DNA from: Desulfovibrio desulfuricans | GTDB lineage: Bacteria; Desulfobacterota; Desulfovibrionia; Desulfovibrionales; Desulfovibrionaceae | Assembly (NCBI RefSeq): GCF_024460775.1 | Contig: NZ_JANFYZ010000012.1 | Location: forward strand, 1 to 64,000 | Reading direction: 5' to 3' | Length of the DNA: 64,000 nucleotides | In this document: one piece after another, positions 24,321 through 34,400 of the stretch | Numbering within the stretch: position 1 is the stretch's first letter | Layout: each line of letters starts with the position of its first letter | Notes under the pieces: model-generated | The model's database searches: none | The model's input: the letters and a program-made list of their open reading frames with translations, nothing else | What the model was told of the DNA's origin: nothing | Made by a program: the position numbers and the translations under genes

Positions 24321-27300
24321 ATGCACATGCTGCTCAACCCTGGCCGACTTCGCCTTCTCACGCGCATTTTTCTGGCGCTTCTGTTAACCCTGTCGGCTAT
24401 GTCGGCGGCGGTCTTTTGGCTATTGCAACGCAATCCCGAGGCGCTGGCCCAACATTATATTGAACAGATTGCCGCCAGCACCGGCCTGAATATTACTGTT
24501 GAATCGGTCAATGTGGCCCTTTTGCCGTTGCCCTCCCTGGCTGTCAGCAATGCCAGCGTGGAGGGCAAGAACTTTAGTTTTACCGTTGCCTACGCCACAC
24601 TCCGGCCCGACTTTCTGGCGCTGCTGCGCGGCGAACTGCTGCCCCGCAATATCACCCTGCTGCGCCCCCGCCTCAAGGGCGAACTGCCCGTGGCTCTCAG
24701 CCTGCCCTTTCTGTTCCCTGACACTGCCGAAGCCGACCAGCCTGTTGCAGCTCAGGCTGCGCCAGCAAATGGCGGAACTCCCCCAAAAGCCGCCCCTCAG
24801 CCTGCCGCTTCCTCTACGGCAAAGGCCAGCAATCCACCGACACAAGATGCAACAATCCCAGCCGTAACCGATGCGGCGGCCCCCCTGCAAAGCGCTGCCG
24901 CGCAAGAGCAGCCCCCTGCGCAGAATTCCGTGCAATTATGGCTTGCCCGGCTTGCCGGGGACACGACTGGAGGCACGGCCCTTTTGCCGGGCATTTTGCC
25001 GGGTCGGTTCAGGCTGGCTGTTTCACAGGGCGAAGTGGACATCACAGGCGCGGACAAAACACAACTGGCGGCAAGCGGGCTGCAATGCGATGTGGAAACA
25101 GCCTCGGCCACGCGCCTTGAGGGCAACTTTTTTTGCGCCACAGCGATTCTTCAGCCAGAAGGCCAACTGCCAGCCCGGATTGAACACCTCAATCTGGAAG
25201 GCAAGACAGACCTCTCGGCCCCACTGGCAAAAACGCCGCAACTGGCGGCCAAAGGCACCATGCAGTTGCCCAACTGGCTGGCCCGCCTCAACTTCGCACT
25301 GGGCCTCAAGGCTGATGCCAATGGCTGGAGCCTGACCAGCGACCTTGAAGGCGAACTGCGCAAGGATGAAGTGCTGCTGCCTGCCCACGTGACCGGCACC
25401 GTGGCCCAACGCAACAAGGAAGATCAAGGCATCAGCCTTGAAAACCTGCGCCTGCGGCTTGGGCAGGATGATGTGAACGTCAACGGCATGCTGCGCCTTG
25501 GCGGGCCGGACACATTCAGTATCGAAGGCCGCCTGCAGCTGCAGCGCGCAAGCCTGACGGAGTGGCTGGGCTTTGCCCGCAATCTGGCGCCCGGCCTTCA
25601 GGTGGCCCTGGACGAAGTAACCCTTGGCACCCTTGATTTTTCAGTGGACGGCAAAGGACTGCGCGTTCCACATATTGATGTAACCGCCGCTGGCAGCCGC
25701 TTTTTGGGTTCCGGCGGTGTTGCGAGCTGGGCCAGGCCTGAACTGCTGCTGGATCTCAAGGCCGAGACTGTGAATCTGGGGCGCGCCATCCCTGAATCTG
25801 TGGGAGTATTGCCTGCCGAGCCGCGATACGGCCACGGGCCGCTCACTCCCATGCCCGGCAAACCGGTCGAACCCGGCGAAATCGGTCTTGATTACAACAT
25901 CCGCCTGGCTGCAACCCGGGTGAACTACGGCCCCATTGTTATCAGCGACGCGCTGGTCGTCATCAAGCAGGGGCTGGTCGACCAGGTCACGCATTTTGAA
26001 GACACGCTGCTGATTGTTGACGGCACGTTATACGGCGGCAGCGTCAAGGGCGACACCATCATGGGCGGTCACCCGGATACCCCCTACGCCATCCGCCTGC
26101 ACATGCGTGACATTAACGGCGAAAATCTGGCGAAAGACCTCCCGGTCATGCCCGTGAGCGGCGGCAAGCTGCGCGGTGATGTGGACGTTATGAGCCAGGG
26201 ACGGGAGCTGGATGTTTTTCTGGGCAGGTTGCGCGGCACGGTAAGCGCCCGGGCCGAAAAAGGCCAGTTGCGCCCGCCGAACAATATCCCCGGCAAGGCC
26301 TCCCCCGGCGCAGTGGGCTTTAAAGCGCTTGATGTAAACCTTAAAGTCCGCACGGCGGCCTGGGAGCAAAGCCGTCTGGGCCTTGAAGGCCAGTGGACCG
26401 CCACTATTGAAGATGAAGGCATTGACGCCAGCGTGGGCCTTAACGGCAGGCTCTGGTTCAGCGGCGATGGCCAGGGCGGCGGCAACATGGATTTTCAAAA
26501 CCTGCCCGGCACCATCAGCCTGGGCCTCAGCCCGGAAAAATCCTTTCAGCCAGAGGGCCTGCAAGCGCAGATCAGCGGCAAATTCAGTTGTCAGGCGGCG
26601 CGCAACCAGCTTTCGGCAACAGATATGCACGTGAACGCCCTGGGGGCGGACATTTCCGGCGCAGGGCAACTGGGCATGGGCAAGGACGGCATGGTCTGGC
26701 AGGGCAAGGTTTCCGCCTTTATCCCGGACAGCACAAAAACACTGCGCCTGCTTGGCGCTGCCAACCCCAATGTGCCCCAACCCCTTCGCCGGATCGAGCT
26801 GGACACTGCCTTTAAGGGCGATAGCGGATCTCTGGCGCTGTCAGAGTTCCGCGCCAAGGTGGATCAAAACGATATTTCCGGCAGTATCAGCCTCGACTGG
26901 CGCAAGGAGCTGGCCCTGAGATTCAAGCTCTCCGCTCCGCAGATTGATCTTGACCGCTACGTGGGCGACAAGGCCGCCGGGCAGGCAGATGGCGGCAAGA
27001 ACAAAAAAAAGGCTGAGAGCAAACCGTGGGATCTGCGCTTCATGCGGGCATTTTCCGCTGAAGGCGAAGCGCACGTTGGCCAGCTCACCCTGTGGAAACT
27101 GCGCACCGATGACCTGCGCCTTAAAGCCAAAATGGAAAACGGAACCCTGCGTTATGAAAGCCAGGGCGGCAAATTTTATGGCTCCCCCGTGTCTGCTCAT
27201 GGTGAAATGCGCTTCAACAAAGGGATGGGATTTGCCAATGCCCTGTCCATCGAGGGCTTTGACCTTGCCGCAGCAAGCAAGGATCGCGGCGGCAGCGCTG

Positions 27301-27776
27301 CCCTTGGCGGGCGCGCGAGCATAAGCTCCGAGGTTGACGCGGAGCTGACAGGGGCAAACCAGCTCCCTGCGCGCCTGAACGGCAAATGGCGCTTCAACGT
27401 TCATAATGGCTTTTACCAGTCGCGCGACAAAGACGGCCAGCTCAAGGGCAAACCCACCCGCTTTGATGCTGCGGGCAGCTCCGGCGCAATCACCAACGGC
27501 ATTGCAAAAAGTGGTGATTTTTATCTCAAGGGGCAGGATCTCACCGTTACCGGCGGCGGATGGATAGACCTCAACAGTGAGACCCTTGACTGTAACTTTA
27601 CCGTAAACATGAAGAATCTTCCAGAATTCCCCATGCGCCTTTATGGCAGCCTGGACAACAGCAAAACATCTATTGGCGCTGGCAAACTGCTGCTCAACAC
27701 CATTGGCGGCATCACCCAGGGTTTTGTAGATGTGCTTGGCAGCGTGGTGGAAGGCACCTGGAAGCTCTTTCGGTAA
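24321..27776 (+). CDS. AsmA-family protein
   Basis: A 1151-residue envelope protein with one N-terminal membrane helix (about residues 13-33, ending VFWLLQRNPEA) and a large periplasmic domain. The first domain (YIEQIAASTGLNITVESVNVALLPLPSLAVSNASV) and the long run of short beta repeats are typical of AsmA/TamB-like proteins, which form bridge-like grooves thought to carry phospholipids to the outer membrane. A proline/alanine/glutamine-rich insert at about 140-205 looks disordered. The C-terminal part (DFYLKGQDLTVTGGGWIDLNSETLD... LLNTIGGITQGFVDVLGSVV) is AsmA_2-like. The start could be ATG 24321 or 24327; GCGAGA lies best for the second. Confidence 0.85.
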   Translation: MHMLLNPGRLRLLTRIFLALLLTLSAMSAAVFWLLQRNPEALAQHYIEQIAASTGLNITVESVNVALLPLPSLAVSNASVEGKNFSFTVAYATLRPDFLALLRGELLPRNITLLRPRLKGELPVALSLPFLFPDTAEADQPVAAQAAPANGGTPPKAAPQPAASSTAKASNPPTQDATIPAVTDAAAPLQSAAAQEQPPAQNSVQLWLARLAGDTTGGTALLPGILPGRFRLAVSQGEVDITGADKTQLAASGLQCDVETASATRLEGNFFCATAILQPEGQLPARIEHLNLEGKTDLSAPLAKTPQLAAKGTMQLPNWLARLNFALGLKADANGWSLTSDLEGELRKDEVLLPAHVTGTVAQRNKEDQGISLENLRLRLGQDDVNVNGMLRLGGPDTFSIEGRLQLQRASLTEWLGFARNLAPGLQVALDEVTLGTLDFSVDGKGLRVPHIDVTAAGSRFLGSGGVASWARPELLLDLKAETVNLGRAIPESVGVLPAEPRYGHGPLTPMPGKPVEPGEIGLDYNIRLAATRVNYGPIVISDALVVIKQGLVDQVTHFEDTLLIVDGTLYGGSVKGDTIMGGHPDTPYAIRLHMRDINGENLAKDLPVMPVSGGKLRGDVDVMSQGRELDVFLGRLRGTVSARAEKGQLRPPNNIPGKASPGAVGFKALDVNLKVRTAAWEQSRLGLEGQWTATIEDEGIDASVGLNGRLWFSGDGQGGGNMDFQNLPGTISLGLSPEKSFQPEGLQAQISGKFSCQAARNQLSATDMHVNALGADISGAGQLGMGKDGMVWQGKVSAFIPDSTKTLRLLGAANPNVPQPLRRIELDTAFKGDSGSLALSEFRAKVDQNDISGSISLDWRKELALRFKLSAPQIDLDRYVGDKAAGQADGGKNKKKAESKPWDLRFMRAFSAEGEAHVGQLTLWKLRTDDLRLKAKMENGTLRYESQGGKFYGSPVSAHGEMRFNKGMGFANALSIEGFDLAAASKDRGGSAALGGRASISSEVDAELTGANQLPARLNGKWRFNVHNGFYQSRDKDGQLKGKPTRFDAAGSSGAITNGIAKSGDFYLKGQDLTVTGGGWIDLNSETLDCNFTVNMKNLPEFPMRLYGSLDNSKTSIGAGKLLLNTIGGITQGFVDVLGSVVEGTWKLFR

Positions 27777-27824
27777 GCAGCGGCCTGCGGGCTGCAACAT
27801 GTCGAGCATTCTTCCCAGCACCCG

Positions 27825-27853
27825 TTGACAGGGCCTATTTTAGGGGATAGGGT
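27825..27853 (+). promoter_or_regulatory. adk promoter
   Basis: TTGACA (27825-27830), a 17-nt spacer and TAGGGT (27848-27853) lie 56 nt upstream of the adk start. The -35 is perfect and the -10 retains the key TA...T positions. Confidence 0.55.
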
Positions 27854-27908
27854 GCCAGTTGTGTTCTTTTTTGCACAAACTAACTCGGTTCCGGCAAGGA
27901 GAGTACCA

Positions 27909-28580
27909 GTGAATATCCTTATTTTTGGCCCCAACGGCAGCGGCAAAGGCACTCAGGGCGACCTGATCAAGCAGAAGTACAACCTCGCCCACATCGAATC
28001 CGGGGCCATCTTCCGTGAACACATCGGCGGCGGCACCGAGCTGGGCAAAAAAGCCAAGGCTTACATTGATCGCGGCGACCTCGTGCCCGATGACATCACC
28101 ATTCCCATGGTGCTGGAAACCCTGAAGACCAAGGGTCAGCAGGGCTGGCTGCTTGATGGCTTCCCCCGCAATACCGTGCAGGCCCAGAAGCTGTGGGACG
28201 CCCTTCAGAAAGAAGGCATGCAGCTTGACTACGTGGTTGAAATTCTTCTGCCCCGCGAAGTGGCCAAAAACCGCATCATGGGCCGCCGCCTCTGCAAGAA
28301 TAACAACAACCACCCCAACAATATCTTCATCGACGCCATCAAGCCCAACGGCGATGTCTGCCGCGTCTGTGGCGGCGCGCTTTCCAGCCGCTCCGATGAT
28401 CAGGACGAAACCGCCATCAACAAACGTCACGACATTTACTACAACACCACCGATGGCACCCTGGCCGCCGCGTACTTCTACAAAGACCTCGCTGGCGCTG
28501 GCAAAACCAAATACATCGAACTGAATGGCGAAGGCAGCATTGATTCCATCAAGGAAACCCTGCTCTCCAAGCTTGCCTAG
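27909..28580 (+). CDS. adk: Adenylate kinase, metal-binding LID type
   Basis: Catalyses ATP + AMP to 2 ADP. The 223 residues begin with the P-loop GPNGSGKGT (residues 7-15), then the AMP-binding SGAIFRE and DGFPRN motifs. The LID carries C129-X5-H135-X15-C151-X2-C154. This is the exact spacing and numbering I recall for the metal site of D. gigas adenylate kinase, reported to hold zinc, cobalt or iron. Most Gram-negative enzymes have no metal, and Gram-positive ones use four cysteines. The start is GTG 27909, six bases after AAGGAG. Single-gene unit with its own promoter and terminator. Confidence 0.95.
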   Translation: MNILIFGPNGSGKGTQGDLIKQKYNLAHIESGAIFREHIGGGTELGKKAKAYIDRGDLVPDDITIPMVLETLKTKGQQGWLLDGFPRNTVQAQKLWDALQKEGMQLDYVVEILLPREVAKNRIMGRRLCKNNNNHPNNIFIDAIKPNGDVCRVCGGALSSRSDDQDETAINKRHDIYYNTTDGTLAAAYFYKDLAGAGKTKYIELNGEGSIDSIKETLLSKLA

Positions 28581-28657
28581 TTTGCCATTCTACAGCCAAG
28601 AGCGCCTGCCTCGGCGGTCTGCCCGGTAAACATCTTGCTGTAAGCGGTTATGTATAG

Positions 28658-28685
28658 AAAAGGCCCTGCTTTTGCAGGGCCTTTT
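28658..28685 (+). terminator. Terminator of adk
   Basis: AAAAGGCCCTGC/GCAGGGCCTTTT is a 12-bp stem with a TTTT loop, 77 nt past the adk stop. Confidence 0.9.
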
Positions 28686-28829
28686 GCTGTTTTTGCCAAG
28701 CTGTCATGTGATTGCCGCACAGGAGGCAGATCACATCCGCCATTGCAAATTGGGCCTCAACAATATTTTTAACAGTTAATCCATCGTGTTATAGCTTGCT
28801 ACAAATAAACAATATTATCCAGACTATAT

Positions 28830-28862
28830 ATGTTGACAACATCTGGAAACCGCACGTAAACT
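28830..28862 (+). promoter_or_regulatory. Putative promoter overlapped by a palindrome
   Basis: TTGACA (28833-28838), an 18-nt spacer and TAAACT (28857-28862). The -35 lies in the perfect palindrome ATGTTGACAACAT (28830-28842), which is flanked by CCAGA and TCTGG. A regulator bound here would cover the -35. It would drive the diguanylate cyclase gene at 29115. Confidence 0.4.
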
Positions 28863-29114
28863 CTAGAAAATATCACGACTACTGATACTGATTGCACTTT
28901 CCTTACGCATAACAGGAAAAGTACAAACAGAAGAATTTTCCCTTTCCCGGCTTTTGGCAGTGATACAGAGACTCCCCCTATACAGCTGGAGCGGCAGCAA
29001 CTGATACTCAGCGGCTCTTTTGCCGCACCGTGCAGATACAAACTCCCGGGCCATGCTCAGGGGTTCTTTCGTCTCAACGGCCTACCCTGGTTCAAACACC
29101 ACGGATAATGAGAC

Positions 29115-31358
29115 ATGTCAGATATCTCCAAGCCTCTCATATCATTTGCCGTTCTTGTCCTCCTGTTTCTTGCCCCAATATTTTTTATTCATGATTACGC
29201 AAGCGATGTTACATCAAACATCTCTGCCACTACACTTACGCGCCTTGCCGAGGTGAACGCCCGCGCGGGCAACAATTTTTATCAGGCTGTTCGCAACAGC
29301 ATGATGGAAATGAGCGGCATGACCAAGTATCTGGCGCAACAGGATTACCGCGTCAGCAGGGAATACGTGCTTGGCCTTGCCCCTCTGTTTTACGCCCATG
29401 GCGTGCGGCGTTTCAGCATTGCGGATGCTGAAGGCAAAGGTTTTGACGGCGGAGGGGCGCAGACAGACTACAGCAACGACCCGATTTTTTTACGCGCACG
29501 CCAGGGCTTGACCCATGTTGCGACTGCTGGCAGCACCACCGGCCCGCGGCTTCTGATTATTGCCAACCCGCTGGTTGCCCGCGGCAAGGTACAGGCGGTT
29601 CTTATCAGCGAATTCCCGGCAGAAGCCATAGAAAGCAATATGGAAACGTGGGCGTTCAGCAACAACACCTACAACATGGTTTTTGACGATTCAGGCCAGC
29701 CCCTGTTCTGGTCGCCGCCCCCCGGCAAGGCCATGGACGACCTCTTTGCTTCGTTCGCCACATGCGGGCTTTCCCCGAATGTGACGGACATATTGCGACA
29801 AAAATTTGCAGACGGCGCGCAGCAGTCCATAACTTTTTTCGACAAAGCCACGGGCCTTTTCATCGCCACAACGCCTGTTGAACGTTTTGGCTGGCGCATG
29901 GTTTCCTTTGTTCCGCAGCAAGCAGGCAATGCGGCAGCTTCAAAACAGTCGCTCATCACCAATGAGCTTGTCTGGCGGCTGGTCATTCTGGCTGGCATCA
30001 TCCTCACATTCCTGCTGTTGCTCGAGCGCAACTCCTCTCGCAAGCTGCGCCGCCAGCAGGAGGATTACCGCTCCATTATCACCAGCATGTCCGGCGGGGT
30101 GCTCAAATTTTTCAGCCCTGATGGCACATTCCTTTTTGTCAGCCCCAATTATGTAAAAATGCTCGGATTTACCGAGGCGGAATTTAAAAAAACATACGGC
30201 AACAGCTTTTCTGCCACAGTATATGAGCAAGACCGCGAATCCACGCTGCGCACCATGCGCAAGCAGATGAAAAACAGCCAGCCCATAGACGTGGAATACC
30301 GCACCCGCACCAAGAACGGAGCATTGATCTGGCTGTACCACAAAGGGTCCGTGGTCAACATTGAGCACGGCCGATCGTACATACAAAGCATTGTCTTTGA
30401 CATTACCCGCAATAAAGAAGCGGCGCTTTCCAAACGCATATCCGATGAGCGTTACCAGTTTATTCTGGAACAGCACGACATCAACATATTTGAACAAAAT
30501 CTGGTCAATGGCTATTTTTCATGTTCGGCCCAATGGCTGCACACCTTCGGAGCTGTTTTCAATATCCTCGAGAACGACCCGGCCATCCCGCTGTTTCCTG
30601 ACGATCAGGAACGCCTGGTGGCTTTTCAAAAAGAAGTGCGCCTTGCGCCGCATCAGTATAAATGCACCCTTGAAGCGCGTTTGCGTGATGCCGAGGGGGA
30701 ATACCGCTGGTTTCGCATCGAGGCCTCCAACATAGCCAATACCCAGGGTTCCCCCATCTACTCCATTGGCATTATTACTGATATCGACAAGCAAAAATCT
30801 CTGGAGCTGCAATTACGCACCCAGGCCACACGCGACAGCGGCACCGGAATGCGCAACAAGATGTCTACGGAGAAGGCAGTATCCCAATTTCTGGAAACGC
30901 ACGAATCCCCTCTGCCGCAATTCTATGCCATGTTCATGGTTGATTTTGACAATTTCAAAGGCGTCAATGACCGTTTCGGCCATGCCATGGGCGACAAGGC
31001 CCTCTTTGACATGGCCCAGATCATCCGCCGCAATTTCCGTGGCGTGGACATTGTGGGACGCATCGGCGGCGATGAATTTCTGGTTTTCTGTACAGAAAAG
31101 ATGTCGCTGCACGGAATACGCGAGCGCGCCCACATACTAGTGGAACAACTGCACACCCAGTGCTGCGACCAGCACTCATGCCTCACCCTGACCGCCAGCG
31201 TTGGCGTGGCGTGCAGCCCACGGGACGGCACAACCTATGCCGAACTGTTCAATAAGGCAGACAAGGCCACCTATGCGGCAAAAAAACTGGGCAGAAACAG
31301 ATGCGTGTTCTATAAAGAGATGAATGGCGATGCCCAGCAGGGCGACCCTCTGCAATAA
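29115..31358 (+). CDS. Membrane diguanylate cyclase (sensor-PAS-PAS-GGDEF)
   Basis: Makes the second messenger c-di-GMP from two GTP. Of its 747 residues, helices at about 8-24 and 286-304 bracket a periplasmic sensor domain (30-285, dCACHE-like). Two PAS domains follow (about 315-435 and 440-565); the end of the first, SIVFDITRNKEA, and of the second, SIGIITDIDKQK, are PAS-associated segments. The GGDEF motif is intact at 651-655 (RIGGDEF), and an RxxD inhibitory site (RGVD) lies just before it, so feedback inhibition is expected. There is no EAL domain. The ribosome-binding site is weak. A PilZ receptor is encoded 18 kb downstream. The ligand of the sensor is unknown. Confidence 0.9.
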   Translation: MSDISKPLISFAVLVLLFLAPIFFIHDYASDVTSNISATTLTRLAEVNARAGNNFYQAVRNSMMEMSGMTKYLAQQDYRVSREYVLGLAPLFYAHGVRRFSIADAEGKGFDGGGAQTDYSNDPIFLRARQGLTHVATAGSTTGPRLLIIANPLVARGKVQAVLISEFPAEAIESNMETWAFSNNTYNMVFDDSGQPLFWSPPPGKAMDDLFASFATCGLSPNVTDILRQKFADGAQQSITFFDKATGLFIATTPVERFGWRMVSFVPQQAGNAAASKQSLITNELVWRLVILAGIILTFLLLLERNSSRKLRRQQEDYRSIITSMSGGVLKFFSPDGTFLFVSPNYVKMLGFTEAEFKKTYGNSFSATVYEQDRESTLRTMRKQMKNSQPIDVEYRTRTKNGALIWLYHKGSVVNIEHGRSYIQSIVFDITRNKEAALSKRISDERYQFILEQHDINIFEQNLVNGYFSCSAQWLHTFGAVFNILENDPAIPLFPDDQERLVAFQKEVRLAPHQYKCTLEARLRDAEGEYRWFRIEASNIANTQGSPIYSIGIITDIDKQKSLELQLRTQATRDSGTGMRNKMSTEKAVSQFLETHESPLPQFYAMFMVDFDNFKGVNDRFGHAMGDKALFDMAQIIRRNFRGVDIVGRIGGDEFLVFCTEKMSLHGIRERAHILVEQLHTQCCDQHSCLTLTASVGVACSPRDGTTYAELFNKADKATYAAKKLGRNRCVFYKEMNGDAQQGDPLQ

Positions 31359-31387
31359 CACTCTTCGCCCCCTTTGCCCCGCCTGAT

Positions 31388-31427
31388 AAAAACTGCCGCG
31401 CCCCGTATCAAACACGGAGCGCGGCAG
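31388..31427 (-). terminator. Terminator of the glycogen operon
   Basis: CTGCCGCGCCCCGT / ACGGAGCGCGGCAG (14 bp, one mismatch) is followed on the minus strand by TTTTTATC. It lies 37 nt past the end of the GT3-GT35 fusion gene. Confidence 0.88.
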
Positions 31428-31463
31428 AACTACGCTTTCAGCCCATAAAGAACGCTAAAACTC

Positions 31464-34400
31464 CTAGGCCCAGAGAATATTGTCCGTTTCCAGCGGCGAA
31501 GCCTGCGCCGGATGCACGGGCATGATGCGTACACCATATCTGTAGTGGCCGCTGAACGAAGGGATGTAGCTTGCGGTATAGCGCATGCCGTCCTGTCCGT
31601 TTTCTCCTGATCTCGGTTCAAGCCGCAATATTTCCGGCTTGTCGCGGAAGCTGCCGTTAATGAGCGCCTGCCCGATCACAAGTTGCACCAGTATCTCCTG
31701 CGGCTTCATTTCGCCAAGATGCATGCGCAGTTGCACACTCACGGGTTCGCCGCAGATCATGGTGTTGTTTTCCACCCCGCTGATGGTCAGTTCGTCCACC
31801 TTGACCGTGCCAAAACGCGCGGGCAAATCACTCTGCCATGCTGCAAGGGCGCGGCAGGCCTCCCAGTTGTTGTCGCGCAGCATGTTGCGCCTGCGCGCTG
31901 CCCGCAGATAAAACTGACGTATATAATCGTTGAGCATGCGGTTGCTGCTGTACATGGCCGTGAGACTTTTGAGCGAACGCTTGGCCGTGGCAATCCATTC
32001 CAGGGGCAGTCCTTCTGCATCGCGCTCAAAATACAGGGGGACAACGGCGTTCTCCAGCAGTGAATACAGATCCTCTGCATCGGCGTAGTCATTCTGCTCG
32101 CTGCTGGGCAGTTCTGTGGAAACAACCGGGCCAATGGTCCAGCCGTTCTGGCGGTTGTAGCCCTCGCACCACCAGCCGTCAGAAATACTCAGATTGATGC
32201 CGCCGTTGACGGGCAGTTTCATCCCGCTGGTGCCTGAGGCCTCGTGCGGCCTGCGCGGCGTATTGAGCCAGACATCGCAGCCCTGCGCCATAATGCGCGA
32301 TACAGCCAGACTGTAGTTTTCCACAAAGAATATGCGGCCCAGAAAGCGCTCGTCGCGGCACATGCGCAGCACTTCCTGAATCATGTTGATGCCCGCCTCG
32401 TCCGCTGGATGCGCCTTGCCGGAAAATACCAGCACCACAGGCCGATTGGTATTGCTGAGGATGCGGGCCAGCCTGTCCAGATCTGCAAAAATCAGCGTGG
32501 CGCGCTTGTAGGGGGCGAATCTGCGGGCAAAGCCGATAATGAGGGTATCGGGTTTGAGCATGGATTCCATGCGCTTGCGTTCATCCGATGACAGATGAAA
32601 CTTCTGGATAAATTCCGGAATCCGGCGGCGCAGGTCATCAAGCAGGGCTTCCTTCTGGTGCATGCGGGCCGCCCAGAAGGCCTCGTCAGGAATTTGGTCC
32701 ACCTTGTCCCATACGCCGGAACCGGGAGGCGACTGCATCCAGCCAGAACCAAGATACTGGTGCAGCAGTTCATGCATCCAGCTCCCCACATAGGACGGCA
32801 CGTGAATACCGTTGGTAACGTGCCCGATGGGCGTTTCCGCCACGGGCAGGCTTTTCCAGAGGTTGTTCCACATGTGGCGCGAAACAACACCGTGCAGGCG
32901 GCTCACACCGTTGGCCCAGCACGAATGCCGCAAAGCAAGCACCGTCATTTCAAATGAACTGCTGTTGCCGCCCTCTATCTGCCCAAGCTGCACAAACTGC
33001 TGCCAGGACAAACCAAGGTTGGCGGCGATTCCGCTGAAATACCGTTCCATCAGCTCCAGAGAAAACGATTCGTTGCCAGCGGGCACGGGCGTGTGCGTGG
33101 TAAACACCGTATTGGAGCGCACCCGCACAGTTGCCTCGGCATAGTTCATGCCCATGCTCAGGCATTCCTGAAGGCGTTCCATGGCCATAAAGGCCGAATG
33201 CCCTTCATTCATATGAAAAACGCTGGGCATTATACGCATCGTTCGCAGCAGCCGCATGCCGCCCATGCCCAGCAGCATTTCCTGCAGCAGGCGTACCTCT
33301 CGGTTGGCCTCATAGAGCTTGTCGGTAATGCGGCGGTCTTCGTCAGTGTTGCGGCGGGTGTCCGTATCCATGAGGTACAGGGTTATGCGCCCCACGGCCA
33401 GTTTCCACACCCTTGCAAACAACAGACGGCCCGGCAGTTCAAGCTGCACATAGACCGGCTGATTGTCCGCATCGTACAACATCGAAATGGGCATGAGGCC
33501 GAAGTTGTTGACGGGATACTGGGCCACCTGCCGTCCATCGGCATCTATATCCTGCCGGAAATAGCCGTTTTTGTATAAAAGCCCAACGCCCACAAGGGGG
33601 ATAGCCATATCCGAGGCAGACTTGAGGTGATCGCCAGAGAGGACGCCAAGCCCGCCGGAATAAATGGGGATGGATTCACTCAGGCCGTATTCTGTAGAAA
33701 AATAGGCAATGGGGGCTTCTGGCGTCACATCCGTGCTGAGCGAGCGGATGGGTTCGGCCATGTAGGCATCGAACTTGGCGACGACCTCACGGTAAAGATT
33801 CATGTAGTCTTCGTTTTCCAGCAGATCGCGGAAGCGCTCCGGATCGGCCTGCTCCAGCACCCTGAGAGGATTACGCCAGCTTTCCCAATGGGAAGGGCTC
33901 AGGGCCATGAACAGGGCCTTGGCCTTGTCGTGCCAGCACCACCACACATTGCGGGCAATGTCGCGCAGGCGGGAAAGCTCTTTCGGCACCTCGGCAACGG
34001 CCATGATGGGCCGCAAAAATGGCGTGGCGGAACACGATGTGGAAAGCACCCTCGCCAGAGCCGCATGCCCGCAATCGCAGTTAATCCGGGTGGAGGCCTT
34101 TTTGAAGGCTATTTCAAAGGCCCTGACATAGTTTTCAAAAAAGAACTGCCACGATGATTTTTCCGCCAGCGCACGCGCCTCCGCGCGCCATTGGGGCAAA
34201 TCATCCACTGCGCAGGTGGCGGCGCGGATCAGATGCTCGTGCAGCACTGTGGCGCTTTGCTCAAAATTCATACCCCGGCGGGGCATGACGCACACGCCCT
34301 TGGGCGTAACGGCTCCCTCCTGCAACTGCGTGCGCGCCCACATGCCAAAACCTGAAAGGTCTGTAGTAATGGTGGGCACGGCCCAGGCCGCGCTTTCCTG

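Larger units (their letters stand above)
28581..29114. other. Long leader region of the diguanylate cyclase
   Basis: After the adk terminator these 534 bases hold no supported gene. The sequence becomes AT-rich from about 28740. It contains a probable promoter with a palindrome (28830-28862), leaving about 250 nt of transcribed leader. I compared the leader with the c-di-GMP riboswitch pattern and saw no match. Confidence 0.4.

Noticed and set aside
28960..29114. c-di-GMP riboswitch before the diguanylate cyclase
   Set aside because: The conserved GEMM core and tetraloop-receptor pattern could not be found.
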